This document shows, piece after piece, positions 11,686 to 24,200 of a stretch of 64,000 bases of DNA; within the stretch, counting starts at the first letter, position 1, and each line of letters starts with the position of its first letter. The notes below the pieces were generated by a model. That model ran no database searches. It worked only from the letters and a program-made list of their open reading frames with translations, and was not told the DNA's origin. This stretch comes from Bugula neritina (Eukaryota; Bryozoa; Gymnolaemata; Cheilostomatida; Bugulidae): positions 32,123,773-32,187,772 of the forward strand of contig OZ037766.1 in assembly GCA_964035545.1 (NCBI GenBank), written 5' to 3'. The position numbers were made by a program, and so were the translations under genes.

Positions 11686-12911
11686 CTCAGTAACTCAAAC
11701 ATATCAAGAAATCTCTCAACTCATTCTACATTTCTTTACTTTTTTCTTATTCTATATTCATATTACAACATTCAACATTCTATTTTCATATTGCGACTTG
11801 GCCGCATATTTTGGGTTCATAAAACTGGCGACAGTGACTGCATAACAGATTCCTGTTCTTTTGAAAAGCTGTTAGTAATTCAATACTACTTACTGAATGC
11901 TAAACTATTTTTGAAAACGCTTGATTTAAAATATGCTATTTTGTTTCTTTACAAAGTAAGAGTGGTGTTCAATTTCCAACCAAATTTCTTTTACCATCAC
12001 TAAAACTGCAACTAATATGTACTGTTCTCATCTTTACAATTGTACTTTGCTTTTATTGTGACAATTTCATGATTTATTTAATTTCTTTTGAACATTTGAA
12101 TATTTTTTGTATCTTTACCTTTAATTTGAATAGGTTTTAAACATTGTTTAATGTACATAGTTTTTATATTTTTAGCTGATTAACCGCACAAAATATAGCA
12201 TAATAATATATAGTAACATAATAATATATAGTAACATAACAATATATAATAACATACCATATATGAAAAATTATATAAACATATGTTTTTACTCATACTT
12301 ACAATAATTACACAAAGTCTTTCTAAGATGAATTACTGGTATTACTATGATAAGAGAGAAGGACAAGAGAAGTACCCACACCATACCATAACATCAGAAG
12401 CTAAACAACGTCTGAGATATTTCCCCAGGTCTGCCCAAATCACTTTGAATATTTTACACTCATCTTCAGATTAAAGGTTTGGATGCTCATAGCGTTGTTA
12501 AAAGTAAATTCATGTGCGTAGACATAGTAAAATTTACAATATTAATTAGGCTTGCGCTATTGATGCTCACAAGAAAAACACAGTAATTAATTTACTAGAA
12601 TGTTGAAAGTGTGAGACTATTGCATACATAACTTGAGATGCGTAGCAGTAACACACGGACTTTGCTGACTACCTTTCAAAAACTACTTCGAAAAGTGAGA
12701 AAATAATGCTTTTTGAAGCAACGAAACTTGTAAACTGTAATGGCTGTAAGATACTCGGCTAAAGTATTGTGTAAGTTAATTCACAGACTTTTAATCACTG
12801 CACTAAAATACTAGGAGTTTAAGTAACTATCAGAACAAACAGAGAGTTATACAAAACTCTGCGCTTGGTAACATCTACTGATCTCTGGGGTTCTGCTGAA
12901 AGAGATTACAA
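11686..12911. other. Tail-to-tail spacer between the two SLC6 genes
   Basis: AT-rich 3' UTR sequence of both convergent genes, with a short AATATATAGTAACAT repeat at about 12193-12260. Candidate poly(A) signals are ATTAAA at 12470 on the plus strand and AATAAA on the minus strand (TTTATT at 12052-12057 and 12073-12078); if these are used the two 3' UTRs overlap as antisense. No further gene was seen. Confidence 0.5.
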
Positions 12912-15900
12912 TCAAACAGGATGTAACTTTTCTGTATCGACTTCCATATTTACAGCAGCGTCATAGCCAGGAAGTCCATCATTTTCAGCTGCTGGGGCAC
13001 CCATTACAGGCGTTCCATCAGGGTTCAAAGGTACTAACATTGTGTTGGTGGGAGCATACATATTCTGTGGGAGCACAACTCCGGGAGTCCTATGAACTCT
13101 GGGATAATGACCTACAAAAACATTGCAGAGAATGAGCATAGCTTTATAGTAAGTGAGTGAACCACACAACTTAGAACAGAAAGAGTGGGAATGAGATGTA
13201 GTTATGAGATGGAAGGGGAATGGGGGATAACTTACGTCCTTTGTAGGTATCAACGCTTCCATTATACTCTTCCAGCAAGTCTGTAGGCAGGAAAGTGTTT
13301 GCTACTGTAGCCTCAGGGTTTATATCTAAGAGATTGTCTCCTGCTCTAAGTTGGTGAGGGAGGAGCTTCGGTCTAATCAATGCTCGTATATCCTGAATCA
13401 ACCAATCAGAGACAAGTATTATAGGTGTAAACATTATTGACCAAAAATATTTTTGCTTTTAAGTAGTTTTTTATGCATTTCAGTTTATTAAGTTAATAAG
13501 TGTCAACTTGATATTTTGCTGATTACGAACCAGTGAATTCAATCCACCAGTAAGGATGCGTTTGACAACGGCGTAAATCATGAAGATGGGAACCATAATG
13601 ATGCTGGAGCAGGCCATCAACCAGCCAATCGAAATGGCCCAGTTGGGGTAAATGTACGTGTGCTGTGCTGAGAACTTGTAAGTAAGTCGGCTGAAAAATA
13701 ATGCCCGTAAATTTATAAACATATGATGGGAGTCAAGGGCTACATTTACAGCTTGACAGGATGCAACTATGCAGTGCTTTATTCTCTGTTAGTAAAAATG
13801 AACTAAAACAAAAAATTGTTATCTGTTAATATTCAACAGAAAGTATGACTTATTAAGTTTTTAAGTACTTTTTTAATGATGTAATTCATGCTGTGTGAAC
13901 ACACGTAGACCAGTTACTCATATGTTGAAATGGATTTACTATAAAAACTAGAAACTATACAAAAGGCAGAAGTCGACTTACCTGTAACTGATGCAGTTCA
14001 TAATGAAGATAACGAGGACAGTGATGGGAGTAATGACCAGGTAGAACCATTTCATTACCTGAAACAGGTTGGGCAGTCTAAACCCATACATCATTTCCAG
14101 GTTCACCAGAAATCTGTCAATTCCTAAATTTAAAATGGATGACAACTTTTAAGCATTAAATAGAGAAGACAACTCTGAAATAATATGCTGAACCTAGATA
14201 ATAACAGTATGTATATACAATATACAGGGGAGATAATAACAGTATGTATATACAATATACAGGAGAGATAATAACAGTATGTATATACAATATACAGGGG
14301 AGATGATAACAGTATAATTTAGAGACTCAACTTACCATACACATAGGCTACAGCTATGCACTCAAATAAAGCCACTAACAGAATAATTCTACTTCCAGAA
14401 TAGAAATCAAATATCTGGAAAATGTACATTCCACCCTGTAAGTAGAAAGTTACATAATGTAGTCTTCTGGGAAGTAGTAAATAATTTAGAGTCATATTTA
14501 ACAAGTAATCAGAATGCAGTATGTTATCAAAGTTAATCATTTATTTGTGGGAACTTTTGCTTGTATTTTGCATGCTATATGATGCAACTACACTAAACCT
14601 GCACAGGCTGTGTTTATAAATAAACTACTAGGTAAAGCAACAAGTAAAAGAATGTGAATTAGTTTCATAATAATATAATATACTGGTACTTTCCCTGCCT
14701 GTATGTTAGGGCAAGGTTCTACTTGAAGAAAATACGTTAGTTGGGGGGGGTACTAACCTCACAAACCATGCAGAGTCCAACTAGATAGCAGAGTAGACAG
14801 GCACAACCGGTGAATATGATTCTCCTGTGACCTTTACGGAGGAAAACAGGAAACATGTCGACAATCGTGGCCACAAGACCCTCCTGGGCAACAAACTACA
14901 AGAGCATATTGAGCATACGAGTGGGTGTGAGCGCATAGGAACATGGTATTGTATGATAGTATGCTATTAAAGGCTGAAATACCAGTCTATGTGGTGGTAG
15001 ACACCGCCTTGCTCTTGGGAGACCTGTTCTAGAAAATACACGCATTACCAACAAGTATAGCAGAGCTTGAGAACTGTTAGCCTTAGAAATACTTAGGAAA
15101 GAAGGGGTGGGTAGGTTACGTACCTCACTATCTAGTCCAAGTAGAATGACCATGATGAAGAAGAACACTGACCACAGAGGTGCTACTGGCATCGTAGCCA
15201 AGGCTTTGGGGTATGCGATGAAGGCCAGACCCGGCCCTGTAATATAGGTGAAACATTAATAAAAAATAGGTTAAATTAATGAGTGGTACGACTAATAGAC
15301 TAATATAAGGTCACAGGTTAATACATTATAATATAATACAAGGTCAAAGGTCAACTATATATATATATATATCCAACAAGCTGACCTGACTCAGCAACAT
15401 CCTCTATGCGAACTCCCTGTTCCTGGGCCATGTAACCCAGCACAGCAAATATCACAAATCCCGCCAGAAAGCTTGTTCCGCTAAAACAAATAGGATTCAA
15501 TACATACGGAGGAAATGCTTAGCTTGTGGTCCTACAACATAATCACTGAAAAGGTTAGCAGTCAGTTGCTAGGACCAGGGTTAAATAGTATCCAGTTTTT
15601 GCTGAGTCATATGCAGCAAGTTCAGATTCTATAACTTGTGAAAACAGCTGATAATCTGTTGACTATAAACACATCCCTGCAATGGATCTGTCACTAGAAG
15701 ATTAGAGAAGAGGGGGAGAGGGTTCAACATTTTGCAAAAATTCAAACAACAAGAATAGTGATTTAAACATAAATGGAATTTGAAGTAATAAATTTTTTAA
15801 AGAACAAAAATTTTTCATTTTCAATTATACCATTTTTATTGATTCAAACTAAAAGTTATTTACTAAAATCAATTCTTACATTCAAGGTTTAAGCATTGGA

Positions 15901-18900
15901 TACTTTTGCATCATGTCTTTTAGTCAAAATTTTGCTCAGATAAAACTTGCAGTTTTCTTATTATGAAGTTTATAGAATAAGGGGAATAAGATAACTCCAG
16001 CCTAATATTGATGGCATTTGTGAAACTATACTAAAACTGCACATTATATAGTGAATAGACGCTACCTCTAAAGGTTGAATAGTAAAGACTAAAGACTATA
16101 ATTACGACACATAATTATGCAATGAGATGAATGTACTACACCCAGCAACCCACCTAAACACTACATAAACACAAGTCAACATGACAAATATGCAGGTTGG
16201 CTGCAGGTAATATGGAGTAAGAAATTCCAGAACTGGTCAGTCATAGTATCTGGTGCAAGTTAGTCTAAGTTCATCTATTTCGTTTGAAAAACCACATGCC
16301 TAAGTCGGTAAGGCACACAGAGATAATCTGTTGCAATGCTTCACTGGAGGTACACACATCAATTGAACTCATTTGTCTTGTTAGAAGAGAAAAATGCGAA
16401 ACTTATGACATGTTTGACAGATTTTTGAAGATGCATTCAATTGTTAGCCGTTAGATTGATGATAGCAATGTAGTTGCTTGTCAACAGCTGGCAAATTTCT
16501 GAATAAAACTGTTGCCCAATTTTAAAAAATAATAAAACAGCCGCCAGCAAATGTGGCAAGAATGCTGGTTTCTATGACAACGAGTTCGAGAGATCAAATA
16601 AAATAATCTACATAAATCTATAAGCAGAAATTAAACTTATAATCAAAATAATTGAGTTTAGACATGTGACTCCTTCTACAGTTTATATGGTAGAGTGACT
16701 TAGATAAAAGCTACTACAGTGACCTAGATAAACACTACAACAGTGACCTAGATAAACACTACAATGACCTAGATAAACGCTACAACAGTTACCTAGATAA
16801 ACGCTACAACAGTTACCTAGATAAACACCACTACAGTGATTTAGATAAACACTACAACAGTTACCTAGATAAACGCTACAGTGACCTAAATAAACGCTAC
16901 AACAGTGAGTCAAATTTACCTGTTTATACAAGCGAATATCACGGTGTCTTTCATAGAGTTGTGGTGGAACTTGTTGAAGCTGCCGAGGGCCGTGGACGCA
17001 CCGATGCCGATAGAGTAGGAGAAGAATATTTGTGTGCCGGCATCCACCCACGTCTGTAAGAGATCATTGTTGATATGTTAAAGAGGTCAATGTTATACAC
17101 TGTAGAGGATAATGTTACACAGTGTAGAGGATAATGTTATACAGTGTAGAGGTCATTGTTATACACTGTAGAGGATAATGTTATACAGTGTAGAGGATAG
17201 TGTTATACAGTGTAGAGGATAGTGCTATACAGTGTAGAGATCATTGCTATACAGTGTAGAGGATAATGTGGTAACCTGCATGTCTGCCAGTCTGGATACA
17301 CTAGGTTTGAGGTAGTAAAGGATTCCTCCGCCAGCCCCAGGTAAGGTACACCCTCGGATCAGCAGGATGAACATGAAGACGTACGGAGCTGTCGCAGTGA
17401 TGTACATCACCTGAAAGATAAAGTCAGCAAAGATAAATTCAGTATTTCAACCAACAAGTCCTTGACCCAAATATGATAAACTCTAACCTGCTTATGCAAA
17501 CTACGAACCTATCATCATGTTCTGTGAATATAGTGGAGTGATATTCTAATAATGTTAGCCATTTTATGAGATTTCACTACTAATTTTATAACTAATAGTA
17601 TCACACAAATATTCAAATACAAACACCTCATTGTAATAATAATAAATACAATGTTTTAATTATTAGTACGTGAAGAACCATATTTAAATATCTAAAAGAT
17701 GCTCTAGAGATACGCGAAGTATACCTTCCCCGAGGTTTTCACTCCTTTAGATATGCAGGCGAACACGACTACCCAGGCAAGGAGGAGGCACAGAGCTAAG
17801 TCCCATTTGATTGGGCCGGGCTGATCAATGCCATCACTTATGGCCAGGACTTTGTTCCTACATAAATAAAGTGAGTCACCGTTAGACTGAGAAACTGTGC
17901 TATAAGAGGGGTGGCAAAGCAACCCCTCGCATGTAAAATACAGAGGAAGGATGCCCTTAACTATAACTCTACTAGAGCAGGCAAAGCATTGGATAACATA
18001 CAATTTTACACTTGGACCTGCTTAAGAAACTATAAACATCGAAAATATTAATGGCAATAAATTTATATACCAAGAAATATAAATTGCTTGTGTTTTTAGA
18101 GCTACATCATGCTGCGTTCTGTATTCTTATAAAGTAATTGTACAGTATTGTTTGCAAAAGGAAATGCAGGTGGGAATTAGACAAGTCATCTGTTATAGAA
18201 GATATGATGGAAAATTCCTATAACCAATCAATAAAATATGTTTAAATTATGCATACGACTTAAGTCAGCAGCAACAACCAGTTGCTGCCTCAACAGTAAA
18301 AATATCCCTGCTTCTTATTAAAGCAAAATGCTATGAACAGAAAACCAAACAGAACGAGTATTAAAACACAAACAAATAAGTGAAGTGTAAATAGTATAAT
18401 TGGCTCCCTTCACTTCCTGCTAAACAAAAGGCCGGGCAATACTAAGTTAGTAAAGTGAGTGTAATAAGCCATCACCAGAAGAATAATACAGACATAAAGC
18501 AGAGTAACATGTGACAGCGGTGTGACAGCAGTGTGATCATGTGACCTGTCCCACTCCCACCAAATTAACGGGTATATTGGAGTTAATCAGAACTCTTTAA
18601 ACATGCTGACTTTCACTATATAACTTGCCACTAAGAAGTCATGCGACTAATAGTTTGGTCACATGACCCACGGTGTGGTCACATGACCCACAATGTGGTC
18701 ACATGACCCACAATGTGGTCACATGACCTGTATACCAATGTGTGTGACTCACGGCACCATACATGTACACACGTAAATAGAGGTTAGATATGCAGGTTTT
18801 ACCTGGTAATGGATCAGGTTTTGGAAAACTCACTGCCAGAATTCAGTGGTGGGGTCCACGTAGTAGTCTACCTCAGCAACACCAGAGCTCTCGCTAGAGT

Positions 18901-21235
18901 TCAAGGTCATATTACCACTTAGCGACTGAAGGCTTACATTTACCAACTGGGAACTTGTATTTGCTATGGCTGCCCCCCAGTCCTCTCTAAATAGACAAAG
19001 AAAAGTGTTGCAAATAGCAGGAAAATTCAACATGATAAAGTAAAAACCAAAATGTAGAACTGTTTACTGAACTTCTACTATATTGAGAGAGCTAGGGCTA
19101 AATTTGAAGAAACTACTTCACCACATCACTGATTATGTGCTGGACTAATGTCAACTAAATGATTTGTTGGTCTTTAGTAATTAGATTCTGTGAAGTCACT
19201 TTGACATACTGATGCGTGCACACTGTATGATGATGCAAGCATACCGAATGCTCAGCTTATTTTAAGGTAACTCTAAAGTAGCACAATACTTTGAAGTATT
19301 GCTTAACTATAACAGCTGTTTGAGCCAAGTAGGCACAAAAGACTTTAGCTGTTGTCTCCCCTTATCTAACCTGCATCTAAAAGTATTCCAGGGATTTCCG
19401 CAACTGCTCCACGGCACTTTCGAATTAAAAGAGGCAAAAAAGTAGTAGAAGGCCCAAGACATGATCACATTGTAATAGACATTTAGAAAGAAGACGATCA
19501 AAGTAGTGGCGAAACCAATTCCTGTAATAGAATTACATACACCAAGTAGGTAGAGTTGGAGTTATGCTCACTCCATACCATACTTCCAAACAATAGAATA
19601 CTATATTATGCATGTAAGTAATAAATTCACATTCTATTGCCAAGTATACATGAAAGGTTGGCAGTTTCTAAAGCATTGCAGTAGTCAAGGCGTGGCCCTT
19701 ATTTATTAGACAGAAGGTAGGGTAAACATTTTGAATTTAGTAGTTATATCTGGTGGTTCAGGGAAATCTGATAGTGTTGATAATGCATTGTATGAGACAG
19801 GTAGTCACAGTATATCTGTCAGGTATATACTCAGTCAGACTCCCCAGGTAATCTCTTCTTACAAAGTTGAACACCTTTACTTTAAAAGTTTGAACTATTC
19901 TGTTTTTATAAAGCAATAAAATGTAGCAAAGCACCAATTTGGTTGATTAGGCTATGCATAGCTAGGAATTCATTAATGCTGTAAAAAGACTACATCTATA
20001 AAACATCATAAATCATATTTCTTACAACCTTGACTTCTTAGTGTCTGTAAACATGTTAAATATAGCTACTAGCTACTAGACTGCGCCAACTGCATATTAC
20101 CAGCTGTCAGATTAGAGGAAAACTGGGTATTTATTCAACTTGTAACATTATAATTAACATAAGTTTTTAGTTAGGTAATTACGACAATACTATAAATAGT
20201 GTACACCTGTTAAATGCCAACTCCTCGCATCACATTTATTTTAAACTAAGCAACGCCCAATTGTTTTTATTTTGAAATATTTAGATATTATTTTAGTCAC
20301 AGTAAACAGGGAGGGGAGACTGACAACGAACCTGTAAACAGAGGGCTGATGTTCCAGACTTTAATACCTCCAGCGGACATGAACTGGCCAATAGAAACTT
20401 CTAGAAAGAACATCGGGATTCCAGCTAGGATCACCATCAGGAAATATGGCAACAGGAAAGCACCTAAAATACAAACATAAGTTAAGACAACGCGTAAGGT
20501 TATGCAAATGGCTTTATTTAATTTTCACTTATTTAGTTGACTGAAGTTGACTGTTAATTTCCGGGTAGATGTCCACCAGGTGGTCTAGAACTCTAACCTC
20601 CACCATTCTTGTAGCAGAGATATGGAAATCTCCAGAAGTTTCCCAGTCCCACAGAGTAGCCAACACACGCCATGAGGAAGTCTATCTTCCTGTTGAATGT
20701 CTCTCTTTTGTTACCTAAAGTTAGCAAATGCCTATTATTATTATTCTTTAAGAAAATAGTGTAAATAGTGAAGCATTTCATCTTTATATGCTGCTAAAAC
20801 TTACTACTCAACTTCTTAAAACAGAACCGAGAACTGGAACCAACTGGAAGAACTGTTCAGAATATTGCAAGCAGTAAGACGAAAGTCATGTTTACCTGAA
20901 GGAGTGTGAGTCTACTTGAAGGAAAGTGAGTCTACCTGAAGGAGTGTGAGTCTACCTGAAGGAGAGTGAGTCTACCTGAAGGAGAGTGAGTTTACCTGAA
21001 GGAGAGTGAGTTTACCTGAAGGAGAGTGAGTTTACCTGAAGGAGAGTGAGTTTACCTGAAGGAGAGCGAGTTTACCTGAAGGAGAGTGAGTTGGTGAACT
21101 CGCAGTGTTGGAGGAAGATGAGGACGAGTCTGCGAGAGCGTCATCAGAGCTCTCTGGTGCCAGAGGGGCTTTCTCTGGGATTTCATCATTCTCTGCGTCG
21201 CCATTAAGTTGAGTCTTCTCTTCCGTGTTGGCCAT
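12912..21235 (-). CDS. SLC6 Na+/Cl- dependent transporter, GABA/taurine/creatine-like (paralogue B)
   Basis: Sixteen exons on the minus strand: 21235-21076, 20714-20598, 20463-20332, 19521-19371, 18986-18834, 17857-17725, 17410-17276, 17053-16920, 15480-15386, 15236-15124, 14895-14758, 14435-14336, 14123-13982, 13690-13531, 13392-13236, 13111-12912; total 2220 nt, 739 aa. Intron phases match paralogue A throughout. The N-terminus is longer and Ser-rich ([15 protein letters not shown]). TM1 is [15 protein letters not shown]: Gly again replaces the monoamine Asp, but the normally conserved Val of NVWRFPY is Phe (about residue 80). TM6 ([12 protein letters not shown]) is identical to A; TM8 ends LGLDSE. 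EL2 has the Cys pair and sequons NTS, NVS, NMT, NSS. Exon 13 is three codons longer and the C-tail about 65 residues long and unrelated to A. The exon 14 donor (GTTCGT at 13530) is weak, so that junction is the least certain. Expected role: plasma-membrane uptake of a small amino acid or derivative. Confidence 0.94.
14195..14312. repeat. Minisatellite in SLC6-B intron 12
   Basis: Three to four copies of a roughly 35-bp unit containing ATATACAGGGGAGATAATAA; on the coding strand this is the CTGTTATTATCTCCCCTG unit also found in intron 12 of paralogue A. Confidence 0.85.
16684..16912. repeat. 22-bp minisatellite at the donor of SLC6-B exon 8
   Basis: About ten copies of ACAGTGACCTAGATAAACGCTA with small variants, ending within about 10 bp of the exon 8 donor. 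Paralogue A has no repeat in this intron. Confidence 0.9.
17080..17270. repeat. 22-bp minisatellite in SLC6-B intron 7
   Basis: Eight or so copies of a 22-bp unit containing GTTATACAGTGTAGAGGATA, the reverse complement of the repeat in intron 7 of paralogue A. It lies in the same intron of the inverted gene. Confidence 0.9.
18652..18728. repeat. 20-bp repeat with TCACATGA cores in SLC6-B intron 5
   Basis: About four copies of GTGGTCACATGACCCACAAT. Each contains TCACATGA, the form of E-box (M-box) bound by MITF/TFE-type bHLH-Zip factors in animals. Binding is inference; the repeat is direct. Confidence 0.8.
20891..21090 (-). repeat. Ten-copy array of the SLC6-B exon 1 donor (20-bp unit)
   Basis: Exactly ten 20-bp units. 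On the coding strand each unit is CTCACTCTCCTTCAGGTAAA or a close variant, so each carries a potential donor; nine have CAG/GT and one CAA/GT. The outermost copy (GT at 21075-21074) gives the exon 1 end ...HSPSG that joins exon 2 in phase. Units further in shift the frame or run into TAA formed in the third copy. Confidence 0.95.
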
Positions 21236-24200
21236 TTTTTTTCAACAAGTGTAGTCTGTAAAGAGTATCTGCAGATATTCAGTAAGTGTAATCTGTAGAG
21301 TATCTGCAGATCTTTACTGAGTGGACTGTAATGGGGCTGCCACACTACAGTCAAAACGGCCATCTTGAACGCGTTTTCGAGGCTAAGCGTTGACCTCTGT
21401 GACGTCACAACTGAACGCAACTGTCAGTTTTTCGCGATGCGATGAAAGTTCAACATGTTCAACTGTCATCGCTGAAGTTGAGCGATCAGCCAATCACTGA
21501 CTGGCCAGGTAAACCCTGATTGGTTAAGTGCTTTTACTTTTTCCACGTGCTACTAGCGAGCATTATTATTTGATTTGGTTCTTCGAAAATTATATTAATT
21601 TACTTTTAAAATAATTATGCTGAAGTTATGTATGAAAGTTTCAATAAATCATGAAAATAAGTATTCATTAGATAAATTTTGCTAAATTTTATCTGCATAT
21701 TTAGTTTTTCTAATTTGGTTGAATTTTATTAGCGTACTATAACTATTTAGTTCTTTAGGCTAGTGAATGAGCTTGAATAAAGCTAAGTAATATCATTAAA
21801 TAAAGCTAGTAATTTTGAATAATTGAAGCTAGTAAATTAGAATAAAAATAACTAGAAAATCTTATTAAATTATGCTAGTAAATCTCAAAAAATTGCGCTA
21901 AGATTAATTGTTGGTTACTGTGGATACTGCAGAAACTGGTTTATGGCATTCCTATTGGTTTAAAATTTTACTGCGAGACTAGAGACAGTTAGCTTTCATC
22001 GTTCGTAGTGAACTGTAGTGTGACCAGCAAAAAGTAGGACGTGACGTTGAAGGCATGCGCAAGCAGCTCCAAAATGGCCGCCACAGTCGCGTTTCGACTG
22101 TAGTGTGTTATGGGCATGAGGAGATTTATTGAACCGGAGAGGTGCTTTCTGCAGAAAGTCTTCAGCTCCAAGGAAAGTTTTCAATTTAAATTGAATGAAA
22201 AAATGATAAACCTGCTTACTATAGCTAATGATATTTGGTTATTGTGAACCAACTAATAAATGTAAAAGGCAAATTGGAGATGGGTTTTGCAGTTTCAAAA
22301 AAAAATATTGAATGCAATTGTCTATTATTATGAAAACTTATTTACGTTGTAGTTATTTACCAAAGTGCAGTATGCAGTATCAAGGCAACAACTTAAGGCC
22401 ACAGTGTAGAAGTCGTCAACCCTTGCCTCTAATTACGGACTTGTACTTGGTAGTAATTAGATTAAACAGTTACGCACGCAACTTCATTGGCTTATGCTAT
22501 TTTATGCATATAATTTTCAACCGTGGAAATTTCCATCACAAAACTGTAGCGTATACAATAGTTGTTATTGACATAAATTTGTAGTCAATAAAAAGTGACA
22601 TGGATTTAAGAAGTAACATGATTTGAGGGCAGCATAGAAACAAAAGGTTTCCATTGTGTGAATGAATAATTGCTTGTATTATGCTATATTTCAACCCACT
22701 CTTAATAACGTAGGCCGAGGTATAAAAATAGGAAAAACACTGGCAGCAATTAACAGTACAACAATGCAGGACTAATCAAATAAATCAAATTTAAAAAAAT
22801 GATTTCATTGCAATTTTATATCAAATCTTTGAAACTCATGCATCAAGAACTGCTGACATGTGTCGGATATAGTTTAGTGAATGAGTGGTTGACACCTGAG
22901 CAGGTGCTTGCAAGGTGTGTACTAGACATTGTCCAATGGGGTCATGAAATTCAACACAACTGTAGTTGCCTTCTCTGGATATTAAACTTGGTGACTTATG
23001 ACCCTAAGGAAGGACGGCTGGCGTCTGCTACTACCACCCAAGAATACACCTGTATCACTTCTACCGATAGCTGCAGATTTACAGTGCTGAATAATCATAA
23101 TGCCAAACAAAAACCCACATAGAAATTCTTGACAATTTTTTGCCAGATTTCTGCTATAAAATAATGTGCCTCCATTGTTCTAACACTCAAAGAAAAAGTG
23201 ATTTTGGTTTCATTGAGTATTAGGGAAACTTTAAGAAGCATTCTCAAAGCTTTCCTGCGTTATGTTCAGGAACATACTCATAGTTTTATTAATAAAGAAA
23301 ATAAATGCATAATATATTATTTTACATGTTGTTGAATTCAAAGTTGTTAAAACTAGCAACATATTTATTCCGTAAAAAAAGCTCACTAAACATGCATACT
23401 TCAACAGTGACTAAAATAGAACAAAAACTATTCTTACCTATAAACCAAATATGTCCAGATTTCCAACTATAACATTCAGCTTGAAATATATCTATGCTGA
23501 GTTATAAAACTGCTGCGGCATATTGATTGAATTAGGCTACACCCATTAGAAGCTGTTGCAGCCAATAAAAATGCTGTACGAAAAAAAAGACCAGCTACCC
23601 AATCAAGCTTTGCAACTGGACAACAATATTGAAGGAATATATTATTTATGATCAACTGGCAGATGTTTTAACTATAGGGGCGTATAGAAGACTAACCTCT
23701 AATTAATAGAGGTGCTTCCCAGCTTTGACATATATAAGTTTTATCAGGCAGTGGACAAAATAACTCACCCTATATCATGTTGAGGCAATGACTAAGGTGA
23801 ATGACAATGATATAAGAAGGCAGTAACCAAGGATATCTGCCAATAACCTACCTTCGACTACATATAATTTGATATGAATAAGTTGTCAGCCACTAAACAG
23901 TGTTCATTATGCTACGACTGTACACCACCACGTCATAGGAAGCTCCACTGCACAAAACTCAAATTAAACAGCCAAATGATCATTATTTCACTTTCTAGAT
24001 TTGGTAATTGTTAGCTGAAAGCTAGTCAATAAAGAGATCAATTAATTAAACTGAGTTATATTTCAATAGAAGAGTGTAAAATACTCCGATACTTACTGGC
24101 AAGTCAATGATCATATAAGAATTTGTCGGCAAGTCTGTGCACAATTAAGAACTCGTTGGCAGGTGTGTAATGGCTTGTAGCTGTCTAGAAAGGAACTACG

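Noticed and set aside
21052-21420. 122-codon minus-strand frame over SLC6-B exon 1
   Set aside because: It is a different frame from the one that continues into exon 2; the ATG at 21235 gives the frame that joins correctly.
22799-23122. 107-codon frame on the plus strand
   Set aside because: No recognisable domain, no splice partners, and the flanks are AT-rich spacer. Left as noise.
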